Part shown: one piece after another, positions 9,359-17,243 of the stretch | Numbering within the stretch: position 1 is the first letter of the stretch | Layout of the letters: each line of letters begins with the position of its first letter | Made by a program: the position numbers and the translations under genes | Notes under the pieces: generated by a model | Seen by the model: the letters and a program-made list of their open reading frames with translations, nothing else | What the model was told of the DNA's origin: nothing | Databases searched by the model: none | Assembly (NCBI GenBank): GCA_023667055.1 | Contig: JAMPAV010000016.1 | Span: forward strand, 1 to 39,515 | Reading direction: 5' to 3' | Origin: Muribaculum sp. | Lineage (GTDB): Bacteria; Bacteroidota; Bacteroidia; Bacteroidales; Muribaculaceae | DNA length: 39,515 nucleotides

Positions 9359-10762
9359 CTATTCTATAATGTTGCCTGAGACGTTGTGCACATCATCGGT
9401 AGCCACCAAGACGGGACGATAGTCAGGTTCTCGTTTGGTCATTCTTACATTTTCAAAAGATATCCCATCCACATGACGAATATATAGACCCCATGCCGGC
9501 AACTCTCCAAACATGTGAAACTCAGGATATGAATCAATTACTTCCGGTATGTCTTTATATCTATACTCACCTATATAAGCCATTCCTTTTGTGCCTCTTC
9601 CGGGATATGACACATTAATGTTGGAAAGGATTACATTTTCCACACGATGTCCCGGTATGCCCGTTATGCTTGCCGGGAAAGGATTATGGATAGTGCTGAT
9701 TTCAGGTCCACGTATATCGTAGTCTTCATCAGGCCGTCCAAATGGCACCTCACATGTAAGATTGCTGACAGTGACATTTCTAATTGATCCCGGATGGTCG
9801 CCATGTCTATGTCCTAATCGAATGAAAAAGGCATTACCGGTATTGTAAGCTGTCAGAGAATCAACCAGTATATTTTCAATCTCGGCACCATCTACAGATT
9901 CTATTGCAATGGCCGACCGATATGTGTCATGAACCTCATTATTGAGTATCCTGACATTCTTGAAACCTCCGAAAGATCCGGTGCCCATCTTTATTGCGCT
10001 TGCGCTGCTTGCAATTGAGTTGTTTTCAATCAGAATATTGTCGTTGCAGTCGTCAGGGTCGGAAGACTTCAGGCAAATACCGTCATCGGCAGCATCTATT
10101 TTGCATCCCCTGACTATCACATTGTGACAGTCCACCATGTCGATGCCATCGTTGTTCCAATAAGCGCGGTTGATAAAATCAATGTTATGAATGTTGACGT
10201 TGTTACATTTGTTCATTGAAAGTCCCCAGCTTGCCGAGGCTCTTAGATTCACATTCTTTATTTGTAGTGAGTCAACCCTATCAAACTCCATAAGTTTCGG
10301 ACGAAGGTCGGGTCTCATCCTTCTTGTATTATAATGAGGATCAAGGCGTTCTCCTGTATGATGCAGACTATCGATGGCCAAAGCGAGTTCAAGCCCGCGT
10401 CCATCGATCATTCCATCTCCGGTGATTGAGATATTATTGGCATTGTATGCCACGATAAGTGCAAAATGATTTGTTTCCGAATTGTTTATTGCCCCGCTTC
10501 CGTATCCTTCATAATCGTAAGGATTTATACTGCCGAGCAAAACTGCATCCTTTTCAAGATGAAGGTTGACATTGGAATACAGGCGTATCAATCCTGTACA
10601 ATAAACTCCACGTTTAAGTGTCAATGTGCCACCCTGTCGTTTGGCAACAGAGTCGATGGCTTGCTGAAGTGTATGAGTAATTACAATGTCCGGTCCCATG
10701 GGCAGGACGGCACTGCATGTCAAACTTAATGTAAGGGCTATAAGAGAAAATAATCGTTTCAT
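9359..10762 (-). CDS. Glycoside hydrolase family 28 (polygalacturonase-like)
   Basis: The start at 10762 (MKRLFSLIALTLSLTCSAV) gives a good signal peptide and about 467 aa; another ATG lies three codons upstream. The body is a right-handed beta-helix of the pectin-lyase-fold type. GH28 signatures are NNDGIDM (the NTDGID loop) and DDGICLKS (the paired catalytic Asp), followed by KMGTGSFGGFKN in place of the usual GHG-type motif and by IAIES. The replacement of that His-containing motif suggests an exo-acting or non-polygalacturonate member. It is exported and would act on pectic or other uronic-acid glycans. It stands alone, without SusC/SusD partners in this window, and follows the DUF4143 ATPase gene on the same strand. 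Confidence 0.88.
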   Translation of the reverse strand: MKRLFSLIALTLSLTCSAVLPMGPDIVITHTLQQAIDSVAKRQGGTLTLKRGVYCTGLIRLYSNVNLHLEKDAVLLGSINPYDYEGYGSGAINNSETNHFALIVAYNANNISITGDGMIDGRGLELALAIDSLHHTGERLDPHYNTRRMRPDLRPKLMEFDRVDSLQIKNVNLRASASWGLSMNKCNNVNIHNIDFINRAYWNNDGIDMVDCHNVIVRGCKIDAADDGICLKSSDPDDCNDNILIENNSIASSASAIKMGTGSFGGFKNVRILNNEVHDTYRSAIAIESVDGAEIENILVDSLTAYNTGNAFFIRLGHRHGDHPGSIRNVTVSNLTCEVPFGRPDEDYDIRGPEISTIHNPFPASITGIPGHRVENVILSNINVSYPGRGTKGMAYIGEYRYKDIPEVIDSYPEFHMFGELPAWGLYIRHVDGISFENVRMTKREPDYRPVLVATDDVHNVSGNIIE

Positions 10763-10810
10763 TATGCACATAAAAATTTGTATGATATTTTAGAATACAA
10801 GATTGGGAGT

Positions 10811-12004
10811 TCAATATAAAAATCCGAATAGCCACAATGGAATCTTATTGCCGATTCCAAATTCAATGTCATCAGCCGCTACAAAACTGTCCGGTATATC
10901 CTTTATCTGATTAAAACTCTTTCGGGCACCCCCGATTTCAAAAAGGTATCGGCCATCAACAAGCAGGTCTCCATCTTTTGGATATGCCAACTCATGATTG
11001 ACGGATAACATTGATGCAAAAAATGATTCACGGATCTTTCCCTTGTCGGCATTTCCCGTGGCATATAGAATGGAAGAATTGTCGAACAAAACTTTCTGAG
11101 GTTTAATCATTGACTTGGGATTTCTTTCAGACTTAAAATATAGAAGCCTGAGAATTTGAGATCGCTCAAGTAATGAGAAAATTTTAATGAGTTGATTCTT
11201 CGTTATTTCCATAAGATCAGCCGTTAATTTTGCATTTAATGGTGACGGCGACTGAGAAGCAATTACATTGATAAGTTGCTTGGCTTTTACGAGAGTGGCA
11301 TACTCAACATTTTCTACGGCAGGAATATCGTAGTCGATGACACTTGCCACCATATTGTTTACACGTGTGAGATAATCGGTCTCGGTTTCTGTGGTGTAAA
11401 AAGGATAAAATCCATGTCTCAAATATTTTGCAAAAAACTTTAAAATGTCGTCACATTTATTTGTTATTCCAGATGTCAATTCGATGTGCTTATAAAGGAT
11501 ATCTTGAAGATTCATCGTTTCAAAAGTATAACCTTCAAATTCCAGATACTCCCTGAATGAGAGTCCCGGCAAAGTGTAAAGCAGACATCTACGCGATAAA
11601 TCCGCGATGGAATGGTCAATTTCAAGAAGTGAGGAGCCTGTAAACACAATATGCAGATTGGGATAGAAATCATAAACATTTTTAACCTGACGTTCCCAAC
11701 CCCGAAGACGATGTACTTCATCAATAAAGAGATGCGTGATACCATCATTTTCTGCTTTTTCTGCCAAATCAAGCAATGAGTGGCCTCCAAACCAAATGTC
11801 ATCAAGAGAAACGTATAATGCCTTGGTAGTGTCAGGAAAAGCAAGTTTCATTCTTTGTAGCATCATGGTTGTCTTTCCAACCCCCCTGGCGCCTTTTATG
11901 CCAATGAGGCGTGTATTCCATGAGATTGAGTCATACAGATTGCGCACGTGTTCTGTGGAAACATGCTTCAGTAACGATGCCGATTGTCTTTTGAGTGTGT
12001 CCAT
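10811..12004 (-). CDS. AAA-family ATPase with DUF4143-type C-terminus
   Basis: A 397-aa protein. Walker A is GARGVGKTTM (38-47), Walker B is HLFIDEVHRL (Asp 96, Glu 97), and FTGSSLLEID near 121-130 is the sensor region. The C-terminal half has the winged-helix and nuclease-like arrangement of the AAA_14/DUF4143 family (ITKNQLIKIFSLLERSQIL, then FFASMLSVNHELAYPKDGDLLVDGRYLFEIGG). These proteins are widespread and often multi-copy in Bacteroidales; their role is not established. The start at 12004 is followed upstream by four palindromic repeats (12026-12126), suggesting specific control or self-recognition of its own locus. Confidence 0.88.
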   Translation of the reverse strand: MDTLKRQSASLLKHVSTEHVRNLYDSISWNTRLIGIKGARGVGKTTMMLQRMKLAFPDTTKALYVSLDDIWFGGHSLLDLAEKAENDGITHLFIDEVHRLRGWERQVKNVYDFYPNLHIVFTGSSLLEIDHSIADLSRRCLLYTLPGLSFREYLEFEGYTFETMNLQDILYKHIELTSGITNKCDDILKFFAKYLRHGFYPFYTTETETDYLTRVNNMVASVIDYDIPAVENVEYATLVKAKQLINVIASQSPSPLNAKLTADLMEITKNQLIKIFSLLERSQILRLLYFKSERNPKSMIKPQKVLFDNSSILYATGNADKGKIRESFFASMLSVNHELAYPKDGDLLVDGRYLFEIGGARKSFNQIKDIPDSFVAADDIEFGIGNKIPLWLFGFLY

Positions 12005-12025
12005 GTTGCAAAGTTAATAAAAAAA

Positions 12026-12126
12026 TCATTACAATGATATTTTTTTTAAATATTATTGCAATGACATTCCATCAAAAAATGTCTTTACAATGACATTTTA
12101 TTAAAATATATCATTACAATGACATC
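12026..12126. repeat. Four palindromic iterons upstream of the ATPase gene
   Basis: Four copies of a TCATTACAATGA-like core lie at 12026-12037, 12053-12064, 12082-12093 and 12111-12122. The core is an inverted repeat, TCATT-N2-AATGA, perfect in the first and last copies. CAATGA occurs in all four, with spacings of 27, 29 and 29 bp, so nearly every 2.7 helix turns. Most copies continue with (C/T)ATT and an A/T-only linker. The block sits immediately upstream of the minus-strand ATPase start and ends about 50 bp before the PAS-gene promoter, so a bound factor could affect both. Confidence 0.85.
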
Positions 12127-12176
12127 TCATGGGGAGAACCGGATTTTTTCAGTTTGTCAAAATTAATAATGGCGAT

Positions 12177-12207
12177 TTTGCGGATTGGGAATTTATTGTT
12201 AATTTTG
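12177..12207 (+). promoter_or_regulatory. Bacteroidetes-type promoter of the PAS-cbiA operon
   Basis: TTTG at 12177-12180 and TAATTTTG at 12200-12207 are separated by 19 bp, an exact match to the Bacteroidetes housekeeping consensus (TTTG-N19/20-TAnnTTTG). Transcription would begin at about 12213, leaving a leader of only ~15 nt before the ATG at 12229. That leaves no room for a cobalamin riboswitch in this leader. Confidence 0.85.
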
Positions 12208-12228
12208 CAACAAAGAATTTTGCAAATT

Positions 12229-12567
12229 ATGATTGAGAATATGGAGTGGGCGGAACAGATGAACTGCGCGGTCACTGTCTGCGACAAGGATGGCATAATC
12301 CTCTTTATGAATGAAAAATCCCGTCAGACTTTCGCCAAGCATGGCGACCTGATTGGCAAGAACCTTTTTGAGTGTCACAACGACTCCTCGAAGGCAAAAA
12401 TTCGCCACATGCTTGCCACGGGCGAGAGCAACAGTTACACAATATCAAAGGGAGGACTCAGGAAAATGATATATCAGACACCCTGGCGCAGGAATGGAGA
12501 AATTGCCGGCATGGTGGAGATTTCAATGGTCATTCCCGAGGAAATGCCCCACTATGTGAGATCATAA
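12229..12567 (+). CDS. Stand-alone PAS-domain protein
   Basis: The ATG at 12229 (MIENMEWAEQ) is chosen because the promoter at 12177-12207 leaves only this start; it gives 112 aa. The protein is a single PAS fold: a beta strand at CAVTVCDKDGIILFMNEKS, a helix ending in GKNLFECHN, a helix SSKAKIRHMLATG, then strands SYTISKGGLRKMIYQTPW and AGMVEISMVIPEE. No kinase, cyclase or DNA-binding domain is attached. The Cys-His in FECHN could be a cofactor contact, but this is not established. It lies 9 bp upstream of cbiA and shares its transcript, so it may sense a B12-related or redox signal or act on a partner protein. Confidence 0.8.
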   Translation: MIENMEWAEQMNCAVTVCDKDGIILFMNEKSRQTFAKHGDLIGKNLFECHNDSSKAKIRHMLATGESNSYTISKGGLRKMIYQTPWRRNGEIAGMVEISMVIPEEMPHYVRS

Positions 12568-12576
12568 GAGAAATAG

Positions 12577-13857
12577 ATGGCAAAATCGGGATTCATAATA
12601 GCTGCGACTTCATCCGGCTGCGGAAAGACAACGCTCTCGCTCGGACTTATGCGTGAACTAACTCGCAGAGGTATCTGCGTTCAACCATTCAAATGTGGTC
12701 CTGACTATATCGACACCCAGTTTCACCGGGCGGCCACCGGCACTCCTTCGATAAACCTTGACACATTCATGTCGTCTGATATACATGTCAAGGATCTCTT
12801 TCAGCGATATTCCTTCGGAAAGGATGTCGCCATTGTGGAGGGAGTCATGGGTATGTTTGACGGCTACAGCAGAATGAGAGGCAGCAGCGCCGAACTTTCC
12901 AGGCTGCTCTCAGTTCCGGTAATACTTCTGATTAATGCTGCATCAACGGCATATAGCGTTGCTGCCACCATATATGGTTTCAAGAATTTCCAACCGGACA
13001 TTAACATAGCCGGTGTCATTTTCAACAGAGTTTCTTCCGAATCCCATTATTCTTTTTTGAAGGATGCCTGTAAAGATGCTGGGGTGGAATGTTTAGGCTA
13101 TATCAAGAAGGACAATTCTCTTTCTACGCCCTCACGTCACTTGGGTCTCACGCTGACAGCAAAAGAAGAGATGAACAAATTCATCAATTCCGCCGCAGAT
13201 GCTGTAGCCGAACATGTAGATATAGAGAAACTTTTGAAATTGACCGAATTGCAATCACTTGAATTTGAAAATCCGACAACTGTCACAATAACTCCCAATA
13301 AGGTGGCGGCCGTGGCCTGCGATGAAGCATTTAATTTCATCTATCCGGCAAATCTTGACCGACTTCACCAACTGGGATATGAGATAGTGCAGTTCTCGCC
13401 AATACATGACAAGTGGTTGCCGAAAGCTGATTTCGTGTATCTTCCGGGAGGTTATCCCGAACTTTTTGAAGAGGAAATTGCTGCGAATGATTCCATGAAG
13501 AATTCGGTCAGGGAGTATGTAGAAAGAGGAGGCAGGCTTTGGGCGGAGTGCGGTGGCATGATATATCTGTCGCAGGAAATAGACGGTTTCCCGATGTGTG
13601 GAGTTTTACCCATAAAATGCACAATGCAGGATGCAAAACTATCATTGGGTTATCGTACAATATGTTTTGGCGACAAGGTCTTAAAAGGTCATGAATTCCA
13701 TTATTCCCATGTAGTCAATCCGGACTGCATGGAATCGGTGGCCACACAGAAGAATGCAAAAGGTACTTTGGTGAAAACGCCTGTATATCGATACAAAAAT
13801 GCCTTTGCCTCCTACACCCACCTCTATTGGGCTGACCCCATAGGCGAGGACTGCTAA
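12577..13857 (+). CDS. cbiA: Cobyrinate a,c-diamide synthase
   Basis: A 426-aa ATP-dependent amidotransferase of the CbiA/CobB type that converts cobyrinate to the a,c-diamide with glutamine. The N-terminal dethiobiotin-synthetase-like domain starts with ATSSGCGKTTLSLGL (P-loop about 11-18), then FKCGPDYID and VEGVMGMFDG. The C-terminal class I glutaminase domain has the nucleophile Cys in WAECGGMIYL and an LPGGYPELFEEE segment before it, with the His near the end in HEFHYSHV. Full length. It follows the PAS gene closely. The next B12-related gene downstream lies 4 kb away because accessory genes intervene. Confidence 0.96.
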   Translation: MAKSGFIIAATSSGCGKTTLSLGLMRELTRRGICVQPFKCGPDYIDTQFHRAATGTPSINLDTFMSSDIHVKDLFQRYSFGKDVAIVEGVMGMFDGYSRMRGSSAELSRLLSVPVILLINAASTAYSVAATIYGFKNFQPDINIAGVIFNRVSSESHYSFLKDACKDAGVECLGYIKKDNSLSTPSRHLGLTLTAKEEMNKFINSAADAVAEHVDIEKLLKLTELQSLEFENPTTVTITPNKVAAVACDEAFNFIYPANLDRLHQLGYEIVQFSPIHDKWLPKADFVYLPGGYPELFEEEIAANDSMKNSVREYVERGGRLWAECGGMIYLSQEIDGFPMCGVLPIKCTMQDAKLSLGYRTICFGDKVLKGHEFHYSHVVNPDCMESVATQKNAKGTLVKTPVYRYKNAFASYTHLYWADPIGEDC

Positions 13858-13901
13858 CGCGTATAAGAGGAGAGATGGGGAGGATATAGATCAAATTAAA
13901 C

Positions 13902-14432
13902 TTATGATTCTCTTTTTAATTTTTCGTAATCAAAATGAGATCCTACATGTTTTATATGGTTTAGCGCCATCTTTCTGGCACAGAGTCCCGATGCCAGAAT
14001 CCCATTGCTTCCGGATGAGACCCAATAAAATTGACGGTTTCCCTTTTCAAACTTTGGCAATTGAAGTATATCCGGGCAATTTGTTTTTAACCATTTAGAC
14101 AGGGCCTGAACCTTTCCTATCATTCGTTCTATTTCGGAAGTTTGAGCGGGATGTATTTCTATAAAAATAAAATTCCCCTCATATTCAAAACCATAGTCCC
14201 ATCGATGATCTCGGCCATATTCTTTTTGCAGGGCTTTGTCAAAATCGACACTTCCTCCAAACAATTTTGAATCAGGAACTATAATCCTATTTCTATATTT
14301 GCTTTCGATTGCTTGAATTCCTGCTTTATACCATAGACATAAAAGCGAATTCTCTTCGCAAACAGTTTTCAATGTCTTGTGATGTTCAGTTTCCTCCTTG
14401 GTGGTTGTATGATTTTTATTAGGCATGTTCAT
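13902..14432 (-). CDS. Small partner protein of an ABC-type ATPase, possibly nuclease-like
   Basis: A 176-aa protein whose ATG overlaps the TGA of the ATPase gene by 4 nt, so the pair is almost certainly cotranslated. It has no signal peptide or membrane helix. The central block RWDYGFEYEGNFIFIEIHPA (Asp 79, Glu 92, His 94) followed by Lys 107 resembles the beta-strand core of PD-(D/E)XK proteins, with H replacing the usual K in ExK. The end holds FYWVSSGSNGIL. The family was not recognised and the nuclease idea is only a pattern inference. It is AT-rich compared with cbiA. It may be the effector or a toxin restrained by the ATPase. Confidence 0.75.
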   Translation of the reverse strand: MNMPNKNHTTTKEETEHHKTLKTVCEENSLLCLWYKAGIQAIESKYRNRIIVPDSKLFGGSVDFDKALQKEYGRDHRWDYGFEYEGNFIFIEIHPAQTSEIERMIGKVQALSKWLKTNCPDILQLPKFEKGNRQFYWVSSGSNGILASGLCARKMALNHIKHVGSHFDYEKLKRES

Positions 14433-15571
14433 GAGAATTTAGATACAGTGTCATTGGTTCTTGTGGCAAAATCCATAATTCCACCCCATTCAGACAAATC
14501 AATTTCGTCAGACATGACATCAAGAGATGAGATATCTTTTGAACACACCTCATATTCATCTGCTGAGCGAGAAAAGTAGTATGTTTTTATGGTCTTGTAA
14601 GTAAACTCCTTAAGCATCTTTCCCGTAGGAGACGTCTTTTGAACTTTAAACAAATCACACAGGGCAGAATGGACATCAGAACCGGTTCTGACCAAAGTGT
14701 TAAAAACCCATGCAAATTCTAAGAATAGTGAGGAATGAGTAGAGACTATCACTTTATACCCATCACAAATCAATTCGCATATCTGAATCAAGATGCTCTC
14801 AATTGCTCTGGGATGCAGCCCCATTTCTGGTTCTTCTATAATTACTGTAGAATATTTATCTCTTTTGATAACTTTTGACGACGAGCCTGATAGACAATAG
14901 AAAGCAAGGAGCAATGGCATAAATTCCTTTTGCCCCGTGCTCCATGCCATGAAAGGAATATGGATGTCATTGACATCAAAAAACATTTTTCTCTGACCGG
15001 CAGACTCAGAAAGCACAATCTCGCCATTATGGAAAATATTATTGTCAAAAGCGTCATTTTGCATTTTCTTAAGGTGTTCATTGAATGGGAAAATCGTATC
15101 TTCCCCAGACAAACCAAACTGAACGAAAGTACGGAGAATTTCAGAGAATTCTCTCAATACATAAGGAGTTGTGAAAGAGAAATCACTGAAAAATTTCGGA
15201 TATCCATCACCCATACATACAATTCTTTGTGCCGGCACATAGAATATGGAAGGCTCTTGATCTTTAGTTTTCCTTGGTAGCTCTTTAAGTGTCAGAATAT
15301 TATCATCAAGGTCAAGAATTGTGTTGTCTTTCCACAGCTTGCTCAATCCCTCTCCAAAATAAACGTTGAGAATTCTCTGAGGATCATGACCTAATATGTA
15401 ATTATACTTGTCAAGAGTAGCGATAATGCTACCTCTGTCCTTTATCAGTTTAAGGGCTTCAAGAGCGATGCTCTTTCCGCTGGCTTGAGGACCAACAAAG
15501 AAAGTAAGGTCTCCGAAATCAACATCAACATTCCGGATTGGTCCCAGGTTTTGAATCTTCAGCTGTTCCAT
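14429..15571 (-). CDS. AAA15/ABC-type ATPase, defence-like
   Basis: A 380-aa SMC/RecF-like ATPase. Walker A is GPQASGKS (27-34), the ABC-type signature is STGQKE (211-216), Walker B with the catalytic acidic pair is TVIIEEPEMGLHP (242-254) and the switch His is in VSTHS (276-280). The ~170 residues between Walker A and the signature lack a long coiled coil. No TOPRIM domain is present, so it is not an OLD nuclease. ATPases of this group form two-gene anti-phage systems with various effectors (Septu and PARIS are known examples). Here the partner is the overlapping 176-aa gene. It has its own promoter at 15682-15713 and runs against the cobalamin genes. Confidence 0.88.
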   Translation of the reverse strand: MEQLKIQNLGPIRNVDVDFGDLTFFVGPQASGKSIALEALKLIKDRGSIIATLDKYNYILGHDPQRILNVYFGEGLSKLWKDNTILDLDDNILTLKELPRKTKDQEPSIFYVPAQRIVCMGDGYPKFFSDFSFTTPYVLREFSEILRTFVQFGLSGEDTIFPFNEHLKKMQNDAFDNNIFHNGEIVLSESAGQRKMFFDVNDIHIPFMAWSTGQKEFMPLLLAFYCLSGSSSKVIKRDKYSTVIIEEPEMGLHPRAIESILIQICELICDGYKVIVSTHSSLFLEFAWVFNTLVRTGSDVHSALCDLFKVQKTSPTGKMLKEFTYKTIKTYYFSRSADEYEVCSKDISSLDVMSDEIDLSEWGGIMDFATRTNDTVSKFS

Positions 15572-15681
15572 ATTCGTTAATATTCCTTAGAAACTTAGGT
15601 TGTTCTTAATCGCCCATTCAAAGCAAATATATTTGCTCTCGAATACCATTGCTGGCTTGTATTAGAATTCCTTTCCACATG

Positions 15682-15713
15682 CAAAGATAGCACATTTCGG
15701 AGACGATTGCAAA
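15682..15713 (-). promoter_or_regulatory. Promoter of the ATPase/partner operon
   Basis: On the minus strand TTTG (15713-15710) and TATCTTTG (15689-15682) are separated by 20 bp, matching the Bacteroidetes consensus. The leader to the ATG at 15571 would be about 105 nt, long enough to carry control, though no structure was identified in it. Confidence 0.75.
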
Positions 15714-16179
15714 TTATTGAAAAACTTTTCCCTTATTTCTTCACATATTCTAATTGTGCATCAAATCTTTGAAGGCACAAAATCAAGAGAAATAAATTCA
15801 CCACAGATGCATCTTGCGAGGAGGGGCGAGTGGAATTTACGGAGGTGTGGGATATGAAAATTTGGGAATGGAAGATTGTGTTTGTGATTTTGGAATTTTA
15901 TTGCTAATTTTGCAAGAAAGAAATACACAAGTTATGATTGACTTAAGTTTCGGTTTTAATAATTACCTAATCATCAATACTATATTATCGCGCAGAGTAT
16001 TTTTACATCAAAAGAAGTATCGTAATTTACAGGAAAATTGCCAAATCAGAAAGTTGGACAAATTAATTTTACAAAGTTTAAAATTATTTTTAAATCTAAC
16101 AAATTTATGTTCCTCAATAACGAAATTATACTGATTATTTTGTAATTTTGCCATAGAAAATTTTATAAATAGTTGATAT
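15714..16179. other. Gene-poor stretch with a duplicated promoter
   Basis: No gene can be supported here. A promoter-like copy lies at 15881-15912 and is followed by a weak 67-codon ORF (15934-16134, starting MIDLSFGFNN) that is low-complexity and Leu/Asn/Lys rich; it matches nothing recognised. A second TAATTTTG box lies at 16143-16150, before the membrane-protein gene, but lacks a well-spaced -33 element. Confidence 0.5.
15881..15912 (+). promoter_or_regulatory. Promoter copy resembling the PAS-gene promoter
   Basis: TTTG (15881-15884) and TAATTTTG (15905-15912) are 20 bp apart. From GGAATTT through the following ATGATTGA, the segment aligns to the PAS-gene promoter and start at about 42 of 50 columns. 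It is a good promoter by sequence, but only a weak short ORF follows directly. Confidence 0.7.
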
Positions 16180-17130
16180 ATGGAATGGCAACTGACAATG
16201 GAAGGAGTGCAGATAGTGTCAGCGATTGTGGCACTGATATGCTTTATACCTATAGGTTTATGGCTAATGAAAATCAGTGCCAAATACTTAATCGGGAAGA
16301 AATCCCATAATGCCGGTATTGATAAATATTGGGTGAGTGCCATTGCGATTTTAATGACAAATGTAATGATTTTCGCAATGATCACTTCATTTGCAGCACG
16401 AACAATTCTCGCCATAGGTGAGGTGTTGACTTTTTTTCTTTTTATTATATCAAGCAAAAGGCAGACCTTTTCTTTGTCAAAATTAGAAGTGTCAACTGAA
16501 AACATCACGACCGATGAAGTCCACAAGAGTTTAAAAATCTTCAAGAATGCAAGAGCCATGCTTGCTCTTACTGGTGGGGCTGCCATGTATTTGGGTGTGT
16601 TCCCATTGTTGTTGTGGACTATGCCTGATGTGGCATACGTTAGCAAGGAGGGGAATACATTTTATGTAAAACTTCGTTACGAGATTCCATACATTCAAAA
16701 TTTCAAGCCTGGTGAAAGTTATATCGTAAATGAAACTCCCGACACATTATTAAGGGTTATCGTAAGATACGCGTTCCCGGACAGGGACCGAAGCAATGTA
16801 TATGGGGTGAAAGCGAAATATCCGCCGCATTCCACCACGAAAATGACGGACAAGGCTGATTACATCATGCGTCAGATACCTTTGTATTTGTCACCACAAG
16901 TCAGCCGGGGAAGATCATACCCCAGAAAGAATGTTTTTATTGTGGATAAGGAGCAGTTGTGGGATTTTCAGCGTGCCGGGATGCAAAAGTTTGGCCTGAG
17001 AAATAACCGGGAGGTTGACAAAGACAGCATCAGCGAACCCGTCAACAAGACAGTGATTGACACAAAACTTAAGGATATGCCGGTATCTGGCAAATCTTCT
17101 TTCTACAACTACCGTTACGACGGATGTTGA
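16180..17130 (+). CDS. Membrane protein of unknown function
   Basis: A 316-aa protein with three to four membrane helices: VSAIVALICFIPIGLWLM, ISAIAILMTNVMIFAMIT-like and AIGEVLTFFLFII in the first 90 residues, and one near 125-145 (MLALTGGAAMYLGVFPLLLW). A hydrophilic ~170-residue C-terminal domain follows, rich in charged residues (IVRYAFPDRDRSNVYGVKAKY). The family was not recognised. It lies 113 bp upstream of the HigBA pair in an AT-rich accessory stretch. It could be a cassette cargo gene or part of a defence module. Confidence 0.7.
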   Translation: MEWQLTMEGVQIVSAIVALICFIPIGLWLMKISAKYLIGKKSHNAGIDKYWVSAIAILMTNVMIFAMITSFAARTILAIGEVLTFFLFIISSKRQTFSLSKLEVSTENITTDEVHKSLKIFKNARAMLALTGGAAMYLGVFPLLLWTMPDVAYVSKEGNTFYVKLRYEIPYIQNFKPGESYIVNETPDTLLRVIVRYAFPDRDRSNVYGVKAKYPPHSTTKMTDKADYIMRQIPLYLSPQVSRGRSYPRKNVFIVDKEQLWDFQRAGMQKFGLRNNREVDKDSISEPVNKTVIDTKLKDMPVSGKSSFYNYRYDGC

Positions 17131-17185
17131 TCCCAATCGCTCAGTTATTGACATTTCTTCTATATTTTATTTTCTTCGTTTTGTG

Positions 17186-17217
17186 TTTGCTATTTTGGAA
17201 GATTATTATTAAATTTG
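17186..17217 (+). promoter_or_regulatory. Promoter of the higBA operon
   Basis: TTTG (17186-17189) and TAAATTTG (17210-17217) are separated by 20 bp, fitting the Bacteroidetes consensus. The start would lie about 20 nt before the higB ATG at 17244. The 40-bp segment 17186-17225 matches the promoter copy at 15881-15920 at 31 positions. Confidence 0.75.
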
Positions 17218-17243
17218 CAACAAAACAAAACTATCTAATCAGC

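Noticed and set aside
14429..15571. OLD-family nuclease (Gabija GajA type)
   Set aside because: The ATPase has no TOPRIM domain after the ABC core; it ends about 100 residues past the switch His.
15934..16134. 67-codon ORF after a good promoter copy
   Set aside because: The product is low-complexity and Leu/Asn/Lys rich, with no recognisable motif. It is more likely to be chance sequence behind a duplicated promoter.
17124..17243. N-terminal hydrophobic extension of HigB
   Set aside because: It overlaps the end of the membrane-protein gene and contains the promoter itself. HigB proteins are about 95-110 aa and cytoplasmic.
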